Below are positions 8,374 through 15,679 of a stretch of 64,000 nucleotides of DNA, one piece after another. Every line of letters begins with the position of its first letter. Position 1 is the stretch's first letter. The position numbers and the translations under genes were made by a program. The notes below the pieces were generated by a model that ran no database searches, had not been told where the DNA came from, and worked only from the letters and a program-made list of their open reading frames with translations. This DNA comes from Clostridiales bacterium (lineage in GTDB: Bacteria > Bacillota > Clostridia > Saccharofermentanales > Saccharofermentanaceae): NCBI GenBank assembly GCA_017510605.1, contig JAFWMQ010000015.1, positions 186,001 through 250,000 on the forward strand, written 5' to 3'.

Positions 8374-8397
8374 GAGGGCGATCTTTCGATCGCCCTC
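8374..8397 (-). terminator. Intrinsic terminator of the sortase-substrate candidate
   Basis: A perfect 10-bp stem GAGGGCGATC / GATCGCCCTC has a 4-base loop. On the minus strand it is followed by TTTTTATATATTTTTTT, a strong terminator tail. Confidence 0.85.
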
Positions 8398-8432
8398 CGC
8401 TTTGACCTGATAATAACTTTTTGGCCAAAAAA

Positions 8433-9188
8433 TTACATCATTTCCTTAGCGGACTTCTTTGAAGTGCCAAAGAAGAATGCTGCTCCTGCTGCGAGAGCAA
8501 TAGCGCATACGATGTAAGCCGTAGAGTTATAACCTGTAGCTGCGGATGCCTTACCACCAGCCTTAGCTGAAGCAGGCTGACCCTTAGCTGCGTCCTCAGC
8601 TGTCTTAGCATTAGCTGCGTCAGCCTTAGGCTGAACGATGAATGCGAAGAATGTAGGTTCGAAATAAACGACACCTGCTGCATCAACCTTAGCTGTAAGG
8701 AAGTGAGCATCAGAAGTATTTACATAAACCTTACCATCCTTGATGTACCAAGACTCTTCAGGGAGCTTAACCCAGTCACCACCTTCGTTTACATAAACCT
8801 GCTGTGTTAAAGCAGCGTCATTAAATGTAAATCTGAGTGTGAAAGCACCAAGCTTCTTACGAGCTAACTTAACGTCGTCAGTAGCAGATGAATCATCTTT
8901 ACCTTCGTCAACCTTAACCTGATACTTGATCTCTACAGAGAATACTCTAGCAAGCTGACCCTTCTCAACCTTCTCGTCGAGTTTCTTGAGCAAACCAAAG
9001 TAATCGAGATCAGCTGCATTTGCCTCAGCAATATCAACAACGATATTGTCCTCACCTACAACAGCTGCTCTGAGCTTCTCCTTTGCAGGAGACTCTGTGT
9101 ACTTATCAACAGCACCAACAGCTAAAGCCTGAACTCCCATTGAAAGAACTACTGCAACAGTAGCAATCATAGCAATAAGCTTCTTCAC
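8433..9188 (-). CDS. Secreted wall-anchored protein of unknown function, probable sortase B substrate
   Basis: A 251-residue protein with a signal peptide (residues 1-23, ending ALA), a beta-rich central region I do not recognise (about 30-200), and a sorting-signal-like C-terminus. That end has an ATGYNS motif, a hydrophobic helix (TAYIVCAIALAAGAAFFFG), then KKSAKEMM. The order motif-helix-basic tail is that of sortase substrates, and a class B sortase gene lies directly upstream. The motif differs from LPxTG and from common SrtB motifs, which usually contain T-G or T-N after a Pro-x pair. The start is GTG at 9186-9188, supported by AAAGGAGG at 9197-9204. It has its own promoter and terminator, so it is probably expressed separately and strongly. 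Confidence 0.75.
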   Translation of the reverse strand: MKKLIAMIATVAVVLSMGVQALAVGAVDKYTESPAKEKLRAAVVGEDNIVVDIAEANAADLDYFGLLKKLDEKVEKGQLARVFSVEIKYQVKVDEGKDDSSATDDVKLARKKLGAFTLRFTFNDAALTQQVYVNEGGDWVKLPEESWYIKDGKVYVNTSDAHFLTAKVDAAGVVYFEPTFFAFIVQPKADAANAKTAEDAAKGQPASAKAGGKASAATGYNSTAYIVCAIALAAGAAFFFGTSKKSAKEMM

Positions 9189-9220
9189 TATATTTTCCTC
9201 CTTTCTTCAAAGATAACTTG

Positions 9221-9248
9221 ATTTTAACCTTTTATGAAAAAAAGTCAA
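9221..9248 (-). promoter_or_regulatory. Promoter of the sortase-substrate candidate
   Basis: On the minus strand TTGACT (9243-9248) and TAAAAT (9221-9226) are separated by 16 bases and lie just upstream of the AAAGGAGG site. A direct repeat ATGCACA-ga-ATGCACA at 9299-9314 lies further upstream. Confidence 0.65.
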
Positions 9249-9321
9249 ACGTTTTTTTAAATGTAATTGTCTTGTAAACTAAATTTTCTTTTGTTTTATG
9301 CACAGAATGCACAAATACCGC

Positions 9322-10431
9322 TTATTCGCTGGCTACTGTAGAAGCATCAATTACAGCTGAATTGTTGACTTCTGATGAGTCATATATCAACTTGCCCATA
9401 ACTACAAAACGGTTGTAGTGGTTACCAATGAGGCATGTAGATAAGACAATTACCTTATCACCATATACTGGCGCGAATTCTTCATGTGTTCTGGCAGCTA
9501 AACCGGTAGTTGACATAATATCATCAAAGAATGCGGTATAAACTTCTTCATCAGTGAAATCATGATAATAAAGAATATGCCAATGTCCATAAGGAACAGC
9601 TGCAAATACCTGATATCTTAATTCTCTGTCCGGCATATAGATTGTAATAACCGGATTCTTTGCCCAAAACTCTTCTTCAGAGATATCTTCCTGAAGGTCA
9701 CCAAACATACAACGGCTGCCCATATGATGTCCATAAAGAATCGTAACCGGATCATTGAAGTCTTTGCCATTGAATTCGTGCTCAGTAAAGATAGCTCCAG
9801 CGGAAGAAAATTCACCATCACTGTTGTGTGAAAGATAAAACTCATCATCGTTAGGTGACTGGCATACAGGGAAATCTACATACATACCTTCGATATGGAG
9901 CCAAGCATAGATATCGTCATTTACTGACTGTAAATATTCAAAATCAGCGGGACAAACATAACTTTCGGCTGAAGGATCAGTAACTCTGGTAGTATATGTA
10001 GGAATAACAGCTAATTCCGGATCGGGTGTAGTATAACCGGTCGGTTCTGTAGTAGAGCTCATTGTTGCTGTAAGTGTAGCTTTTGGCTGATAAAGTGTCA
10101 TTGCGAGCTTAATGCCAAAGCCGACAGCAGCTAAACCAAGTATACTGCCGATAATAATCTTTACTGTTTTATTCTTGTTAGAAGATTTCTTATTAACATG
10201 TTCCGGACCATTTGGAACACCAGTTCTTCCGAGGCTCTTATAATAATCCATATCATCAGGATTGCTGATATAGTCTGTTTCCTCAGGAACAAAGGCATTA
10301 TTGGTTTCTTCGGGGACAATAAATTCCCTTGTATTATCAGAAACACTTAAATCATTCATGTTCTCGGGAACACTGAGTCCGTTGACCTCGGGCTTTCTGA
10401 TGCCGTTATCTGAACTGCTGCTTTTTTTCAT
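9322..10431 (-). CDS. srtB: Class B sortase
   Basis: A membrane-anchored transpeptidase that cleaves substrate sorting signals and links them to the cell wall. It has 369 residues: a long hydrophilic cytoplasmic N-terminus with repeated PEET/PEN-type segments (about 1-85), one membrane helix (VKIIIGSILGLAAVGFGI), a Thr/Pro linker, and a sortase domain. The catalytic set is visible: His235 in LYGHHM, Cys333 in LSTCL and Arg341 in NRFVVMG. The helical insertion and spacing fit class B. I chose ATG at 10429-10431, 9 bases after GAAGG; the frame could begin at a TTG three codons earlier, but that TTG abuts the ribosome binding site. Its likely client is the gene just downstream at 8433. The cytoplasmic extension is longer than in typical SrtB. 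Confidence 0.88.
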   Translation of the reverse strand: MKKSSSSDNGIRKPEVNGLSVPENMNDLSVSDNTREFIVPEETNNAFVPEETDYISNPDDMDYYKSLGRTGVPNGPEHVNKKSSNKNKTVKIIIGSILGLAAVGFGIKLAMTLYQPKATLTATMSSTTEPTGYTTPDPELAVIPTYTTRVTDPSAESYVCPADFEYLQSVNDDIYAWLHIEGMYVDFPVCQSPNDDEFYLSHNSDGEFSSAGAIFTEHEFNGKDFNDPVTILYGHHMGSRCMFGDLQEDISEEEFWAKNPVITIYMPDRELRYQVFAAVPYGHWHILYYHDFTDEEVYTAFFDDIMSTTGLAARTHEEFAPVYGDKVIVLSTCLIGNHYNRFVVMGKLIYDSSEVNNSAVIDASTVASE

Positions 10432-10525
10432 ACGATTCAACCTTCTTTATTAATGATTTATATTTATTATTATATTATCTATACATTATTACTATATTGA
10501 ATGTTGCACTTCTTTATTCGAGCAA

Positions 10526-11254
10526 TTAGAAATAATTACTCTTAAATTGTTCAATTATATCATATTGGCGGGCTGTAAGGTCATCTACGAAGTCCTGTCC
10601 AAGCGACTTGGAGATAACTTGCAGGGCCGGACCAATGTTAACGGATCTGGATCCCATATTGTGAGCATCGGAACCTAAAAATGTTACAACACCTTTCTTG
10701 AGCATTTTAAGAGCTTTGCGTGAAGTGCCTCTCTCAAGGAAGAATTCAGCATTGCTCTGGATGTAAATATCTAAATCAAGAAAGGCATTTACAAGACTCT
10801 TGGGCTGGTTAAGATAACGTTCGATGTGTGCTGCAACAGGCATGATTCCGGTAGTTGACGCAATAATGCTTACTTCATCGATCATTCTTGAAGTCCAAGG
10901 GGTAAAGGGCATCTCAAGAAGAAGAAGATCGGTTCCTTCAAGGCAAAGATCATGAAGACCTTCATATCTGCTAATTCCATTAAAGAAATAGACTTCGGCG
11001 CCAAGCATAATATCTGGCCAATTGCCACCGTTTGAAGGACGATAACGTGACATTGCTTCTCTTACTGCATTATAGGCTGCTTCGCGGTTTCTTAAAAACC
11101 TTTCGGGATTATTACGTGTGGCATAAAAGTGAGGAGAGGCAACAACAGTATCGATTCCTTGAATACTCCAGGCATTAAGCATAGATAAAGACATAGAAAC
11201 ATTTTCTGAACCATCATCTATACCCGGAAGAAAGTGTGAATGAAAATCGATCAT
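10526..11254 (-). CDS. PHP-type tyrosine-protein phosphatase (CpsB/YwqE family)
   Basis: A 242-residue metal-dependent phosphatase with the PHP signatures HSHFLPGIDDGS at the N-terminus, VASPHF, AHIERY and GSDAHN near the end. CpsB-type enzymes remove phosphates from the tyrosine-rich tail of the cognate CpsD kinase, resetting polysaccharide assembly. The kinase and Wzz-like genes lie directly upstream on the same strand, so the three form one regulatory operon. GGAAGG precedes the ATG by about 10 bases. Confidence 0.9.
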   Translation of the reverse strand: MIDFHSHFLPGIDDGSENVSMSLSMLNAWSIQGIDTVVASPHFYATRNNPERFLRNREAAYNAVREAMSRYRPSNGGNWPDIMLGAEVYFFNGISRYEGLHDLCLEGTDLLLLEMPFTPWTSRMIDEVSIIASTTGIMPVAAHIERYLNQPKSLVNAFLDLDIYIQSNAEFFLERGTSRKALKMLKKGVVTFLGSDAHNMGSRSVNIGPALQVISKSLGQDFVDDLTARQYDIIEQFKSNYF

Positions 11255-11295
11255 AATTTATTAGCCTTCCTAATCTATCCCAATATAAGAAATAT

Positions 11296-12075
11296 TTAAT
11301 CCTTCTTATAATATCCCTTTTTATAATAGCCCTTCTTATAATATTTGCGGTTATCTGTAGAAGCGCCATTAAATACAAATCCCAATACGTGAGCATTAAC
11401 CAGCTTCAACTGTCTCATTGTTTCTGCCAGGCCGGAACGGGCAGCGCGGTTATTACGGACAACAACGATAATGCCGTCAGTTTTGTCTGATGTGATGAGT
11501 GCATCCGTAACGGCTGTTACCGGGGGCTGATCTAAGAATATATAATCGTAATATTTTCTCAGTACTTTCAATAAAGCTTCCAATCTGGAAGAACCCAAAA
11601 GTTCGGAAGGGTTAGGCGGAATAGTTCCGGACACGATTACATCAACTATAACGCGTTCAGTATTATCCTTAACGGTAGAGAAGTGCTGAATAGCATCATT
11701 AACTGAATTAACACCAACTAACAGATTGGAAAGACCGGGTGTCTGCTTTAATCTTAATCTGTTAGCAAGAGTGGGAAGACGCATATCGCCTTCTATAAGA
11801 AGAACTCTTTTGTTAGATTCAGCGAAAGTATAAGCAAGATTGAGAATAGTCATAGACTTTCCTTCGCCAGGAACTGAACTTGTAACGCCGATTACTTTAC
11901 CTTCGGAAGAGGAATCTTCTGAGAAAGAGAACTGAATGTTAGTCCTGAGAAGTTTATAAGCTTCCGCTCCTGCAAAGCCCAAGTTTGGGCCAATCATGTA
12001 TAATTGTTCGTTTTTAAGGTTCTCTCTTAATTTCTGAGCATCTTTATTTTTTTTATCTGCCATTGTTATTACCAT
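11296..12075 (-). CDS. CpsD/CapB-family bacterial tyrosine kinase
   Basis: A 259-residue cytoplasmic BY-kinase. Walker A is SSVPGEGKSM (about 66-75), Walker A' is VLLIEGDMR, and Walker B is YIFLDQPP. The C-terminus is a tyrosine cluster, KYYKKGYYKKGYYKKD, the autophosphorylation site. These kinases work with a separate membrane activator of the Wzz/CpsC type, encoded just upstream, to control polysaccharide chain length. Two start codons are possible, ATG at 12075 and ATG at 12063; neither has an ideally spaced ribosome binding site and the choice adds only four residues. Six bases separate it from the upstream gene. Confidence 0.92.
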   Translation of the reverse strand: MVITMADKKNKDAQKLRENLKNEQLYMIGPNLGFAGAEAYKLLRTNIQFSFSEDSSSEGKVIGVTSSVPGEGKSMTILNLAYTFAESNKRVLLIEGDMRLPTLANRLRLKQTPGLSNLLVGVNSVNDAIQHFSTVKDNTERVIVDVIVSGTIPPNPSELLGSSRLEALLKVLRKYYDYIFLDQPPVTAVTDALITSDKTDGIIVVVRNNRAARSGLAETMRQLKLVNAHVLGFVFNGASTDNRKYYKKGYYKKGYYKKD

Positions 12076-12081
12076 TCCTGA

Positions 12082-12843
12082 TTATTGTTTCTGAGAGGAT
12101 GAACTATTTTTTGAAGATGTCTTATAGTATCCATATCCGTCTGACTTTGTGTTGATCAAGTCAGGAACAACCGTAAGCAAAGGAATATTCGGATATGTCT
12201 TTGTGATGTATTCTTCAGAGTGGATGATATCATCACGGAGATAACTGATTACAATAATTATAGTTGCAATAGCGAATCCTAAAACGGCACCAATTGCAGT
12301 ATTCTTCAAATAACTAGGCGATGATCTTTTGGCTGCTACAACAGCGTAATCGACTACCTTAGGCTCACTGCCGTTAACAATCTCACTGATTTTCTCAGGA
12401 AGAACCTTGGCAAAAAGATTAGCGAGCATCTCAGCCTCTTTAGGATCCGAGGATGTAACTGTAATACTAAAGACTTCTGTATTCTCTACAGACTTAGCTT
12501 CTACCATATCTATCATTTCGTCATAGGTGTAATTGACACCAGACAATTCTTTTACTTCATTAATGACGGTGCGTGACTTGAGAATTACAGAATAAGTTGA
12601 AACAAGTGACTTTGCAGCAGAAAGATCGGCTGTAGAAATGGATACACTACCAAGAGAAAAATCGGAATTGTTAACGTATAAAAGTGCACTCGATTTGTAA
12701 AGTGGGGTTATAAAAAGCAATGTGATGATTAAAGCTAATATAGCCCCGGAAACCGTCGTTATAATAGGCAACCATATTCTTTTAACAAAAACGCCAAGTA
12801 GTTCAAACAGATCAATGACTGTCTCGCCATCTTTTTCGTTCAT
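12082..12843 (-). CDS. Wzz/CpsC-type polysaccharide co-polymerase
   Basis: A 253-residue membrane protein with a short cytoplasmic start (DLFELLGVFVKRIW), a first membrane helix (about 18-41), an extracellular region with the family pattern YKSSALLYVNN, and a second helix (about 180-202). Members set the chain length of Wzy-dependent polysaccharides and activate a separate BY-kinase, which is the next gene. The transcript runs leftward, opposite to the polysaccharide locus, from the intergenic region at 12844-13090. AAGGAG precedes the ATG. Confidence 0.9.
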   Translation of the reverse strand: MNEKDGETVIDLFELLGVFVKRIWLPIITTVSGAILALIITLLFITPLYKSSALLYVNNSDFSLGSVSISTADLSAAKSLVSTYSVILKSRTVINEVKELSGVNYTYDEMIDMVEAKSVENTEVFSITVTSSDPKEAEMLANLFAKVLPEKISEIVNGSEPKVVDYAVVAAKRSSPSYLKNTAIGAVLGFAIATIIIVISYLRDDIIHSEEYITKTYPNIPLLTVVPDLINTKSDGYGYYKTSSKNSSSSQKQ

Positions 12844-13061
12844 TGAATAATCTCCTTAAATAACAGACACCAAACTTTTAGTTAGAAATCTGTTGTTATA
12901 ATTTACAGAGACGATAATACCGAACATGTCGGGTTTTGTCCATAATTCTTTTATTATAAATAAATTACATAAAGTATTTTGACTTAAAAAACAAATATCG
13001 ACTTGATATCAGTTAGGTGTTTGTCTATTCGCACAAGGTTTGTTATTTGAGTTTTGTGTAA

Positions 13062-13216
13062 TATAATAATTATTTGATTAAGAAGGTTTCATGATCGATC
13101 GTCGCCTTTGTCTTGCGCGTCGTGAATGGCTCCGGACATATTATATACGAAGTTGCTCTGATGCCGGAAAAAGCGGTATTAGAGATTTATGCCTTATGGG
13201 AAGAAAGGTATTGATC
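13062..13216 (+). promoter_or_regulatory. Promoter and leader of the polysaccharide locus (LoaP leader region)
   Basis: TATAAT at 13062-13067 lies about 150 bases before the preferred loaP start, in a gap of 373 bases between divergent operons. The rest of the gap (12844-13061) is AT-rich and shows no gene. LoaP proteins are known to bind a hairpin element in the 5' leader of their own target operon, and this leader is where such an element would be expected. I can see only short potential stems, for example TGCCG / CGGTA near 13163-13180, and cannot define the element by eye. A second frame-open ATG at 13091 with AGAAGG upstream could be a leader peptide or an extended start. Confidence 0.45.
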
Positions 13217-13729
13217 ATGTGGTATGCAATCTGGACAGCTACCGGTTCTGAAAGAAAGCTCTGTTCATGGATAAAGGACTACATTCCTGAGAGTCTTTAT
13301 GATGATTGTTTTGTCCCTCTTGTAGAACAGAACAGAAAGGTCAAAGGCGAGTGGAAGACATCTATAAAGCCGTTATTCCCGGGATATCTGTTTATTAAGA
13401 CTGGTGGAACGAATATCAGAAAGATCGCACAAAAGCTTAAAAGGTTTGAGATGTTTGCTGTGATTCTTTCTACAGATGGCGAGTTTACACCGATTAATAC
13501 AGAAGAGACGTATCTTATTGATAATGCATATGAAAATGAAGGAATCCTAGGTTCATCGATAGGCATGATCGAGGGTGAAAAGATAAAGATCCTCTCAGGA
13601 CCTTTGATTGGGTTAGAAGGAGCAATTAGATATATCAACAGGCATAAAAGGACAGCAACTATAGAATTAGAAATGTTCGGAAGGACTTCGAAAGTAAATA
13701 TAGGATTAGAAATTATATCAAAATTATAG
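13217..13729 (+). CDS. loaP: LoaP-type NusG paralogue (processive antiterminator)
   Basis: A 170-residue transcription elongation factor with an N-terminal NGN domain (MWYAIWTATGSERKLCSWI, FPGYLFIKT) and a C-terminal KOW domain (GEKIKILSGPLIGLEGAIRYINRHKRTATIELEMFG). LoaP proteins act on one or few long operons, usually beside their gene, and prevent premature termination. Its place as first gene of a same-strand locus of about 26 kb fits this role. ATG at 13217 follows AAGAAAGG by 9 bases and gives the NGN start expected of the family. The open frame extends to an ATG at 13091, adding 42 residues with no NusG similarity. Confidence 0.88.
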   Translation: MWYAIWTATGSERKLCSWIKDYIPESLYDDCFVPLVEQNRKVKGEWKTSIKPLFPGYLFIKTGGTNIRKIAQKLKRFEMFAVILSTDGEFTPINTEETYLIDNAYENEGILGSSIGMIEGEKIKILSGPLIGLEGAIRYINRHKRTATIELEMFGRTSKVNIGLEIISKL

Positions 13730-13739
13730 GTTTGAGGTT

Positions 13740-15668
13740 ATGAGTGATTTAGAAAATAAAGATTTTCAGAATGATTCAAAAAAACAGGTAAATACCCATT
13801 TATCAAATAAAAAATGGGTCCGTAATGCTTTGGTAGTAATGCTTGGTGACATTGTTGCCACCTATTTCTGTTTCTTTATGGCTCTCCTTTTGAGGTTTGA
13901 TTTCTCATTTGCAAGCATAGAGGATAAATACATAACCTGGGCTTTATATCTGATACCTATTTGGTGCATTATAATTGTTACGGTATTCTACTTCACCCGT
14001 TTGTACCACAGTATTTGGAGTTTTGTAAGTATTGATGAGGCTCTACAGGTACTAAGGGCATATTGTCTGATTGCTCCTTTGATGGTTTTATCATCGTTAA
14101 TCTTAAGATTCAGAATGCCTATTTCTTTTTATATGATTGGTATCGTTGGTTGCGTTATCTGTCATATCGGAAACAGATTTGCTTATAGAATTTTAAGAAA
14201 ACTTGGTGGAGCAGTTAGTTCGAATGCAACAGGAAATGGTTCAAGCGTTGAGAGAGTAATGATCATTGGAGCAGGAGATTCCGGATCAGTACTTATTAAG
14301 GAGTTAAAAAACTCTACACATACTAATATGGTACCTGTGTGTGTTATAGATGATAACGAGAACAAAATAGGAAGATCTTTGTTTGGTGTTCCTGTAGTTG
14401 GTGGAAGAAATGACATTATTTCGAAAGCGGCTGAATATAATATTGATACGATTATATTTGCTATTCCAACTGCTTCCGGATCAAATCGTAAGGAAATACT
14501 TAATATTGCAAAAGAAACAGGTTGTAAACTTAGAACTATTCCAGGAGTATATCAGCTTGCTACCGGCGAAGTAAGTATCTCACGTGTTCGTAATGTCGAA
14601 CTTATTGACCTGCTTGGAAGAGATCCTATTACAGTTGATAATGAAGCCGTATTTAATATGATCAAAGGCAAGACCATCCTTGTAACGGGAGGAGGAGGAT
14701 CAATCGGTTCTGAATTGTGCAGGCAGATTGCGTCCCATGAACCAAAACAGTTAATTATCTTTGATATTTATGAGAATAACGCTTATGAGATACAACAGGA
14801 TCTCTTGAGAAAGTATAGGAATAAGAACCTCAATCTAGTTACCCTTATCGGTTCGGTCCGAAATACACACAGAATTACCTCTGTAATGATGGAATATAAG
14901 CCTGATATCGTATTCCATGCAGCTGCCCATAAGCATGTTCCTCTTATGGAAGAAAGCCCTAATGAGGCAATAAAGAATAATGTAATGGGTACTTATAAGA
15001 CCGCAAAGGCAGCAGCAGCTGCTGGTGTTAAAAAGTTTGTCCTTATTTCAACAGACAAAGCAGTTAATCCTACTAACATCATGGGTGCAACAAAGAGAAT
15101 ATGTGAGATGATCATCCAGATGATGGAACGCGAAACACCTAACACATCTTATGTAGCTGTCAGGTTCGGTAATGTATTGGGATCCAACGGTTCTGTAATC
15201 CCTCTATTCAAGAAGCAGATTGCAGAGGGTGGTCCTGTAACTGTAACTCATAAGGATATTAATAGATTCTTTATGACTATTCCTGAAGCAGTGTCACTTA
15301 TACTTCAGGCATCTTACTATGCCAAGGGTGGTGAGATCTTCGTCCTTGACATGGGAGAACCTGTTAAGATCGACGACATGGCCAGAAACCTTATCAAACT
15401 CTCAGGTCTCAGACCTGATATTGATATCAAAATCGAATACACAGGTCTCCGTCCGGGTGAGAAACTCTATGAAGAGAAACTCATGGCTGAAGAGGGTATG
15501 CAGATGACAGATAACAAGCTCATCTTCATTGGCAAGCCTATCGAGATGGACGATGAGTGGTTCAAGACGAAGCTTGAAGAGCTCGATCGGGAGAGCAGAG
15601 CTGATGATAAGAATATCAAGGAGATCGTTCAAGAAATAGTTCCTACTTATAAGATAGGTTCTAATTGA
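13740..15668 (+). CDS. capD: Membrane-bound CapD/WbpM-type UDP-GlcNAc 4,6-dehydratase
   Basis: A 642-residue enzyme. Four membrane helices (about 28-150) are followed by a first nucleotide-binding fold (about 170-300, VMIIGAGDSGSVLIKEL) and the catalytic short-chain dehydrogenase domain starting near residue 310 (TILVTGGGGSIGSE). The motif STDKAVNPTNIMGATKR carries the catalytic region. It converts UDP-GlcNAc to a UDP-4-keto-6-deoxy sugar at the membrane. The next gene repeats this N-terminal half and adds an aminotransferase that would act on exactly this product. It begins 10 bases after loaP. Confidence 0.9.
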   Translation: MSDLENKDFQNDSKKQVNTHLSNKKWVRNALVVMLGDIVATYFCFFMALLLRFDFSFASIEDKYITWALYLIPIWCIIIVTVFYFTRLYHSIWSFVSIDEALQVLRAYCLIAPLMVLSSLILRFRMPISFYMIGIVGCVICHIGNRFAYRILRKLGGAVSSNATGNGSSVERVMIIGAGDSGSVLIKELKNSTHTNMVPVCVIDDNENKIGRSLFGVPVVGGRNDIISKAAEYNIDTIIFAIPTASGSNRKEILNIAKETGCKLRTIPGVYQLATGEVSISRVRNVELIDLLGRDPITVDNEAVFNMIKGKTILVTGGGGSIGSELCRQIASHEPKQLIIFDIYENNAYEIQQDLLRKYRNKNLNLVTLIGSVRNTHRITSVMMEYKPDIVFHAAAHKHVPLMEESPNEAIKNNVMGTYKTAKAAAAAGVKKFVLISTDKAVNPTNIMGATKRICEMIIQMMERETPNTSYVAVRFGNVLGSNGSVIPLFKKQIAEGGPVTVTHKDINRFFMTIPEAVSLILQASYYAKGGEIFVLDMGEPVKIDDMARNLIKLSGLRPDIDIKIEYTGLRPGEKLYEEKLMAEEGMQMTDNKLIFIGKPIEMDDEWFKTKLEELDRESRADDKNIKEIVQEIVPTYKIGSN

Positions 15669-15679
15669 TTAGATAATTA

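Noticed and set aside
13091..13216. N-terminal extension of LoaP from ATG 13091
   Set aside because: The extra 42 residues do not resemble NusG proteins, and ATG 13217 has its own AAGAAAGG site. A leader peptide cannot be excluded.
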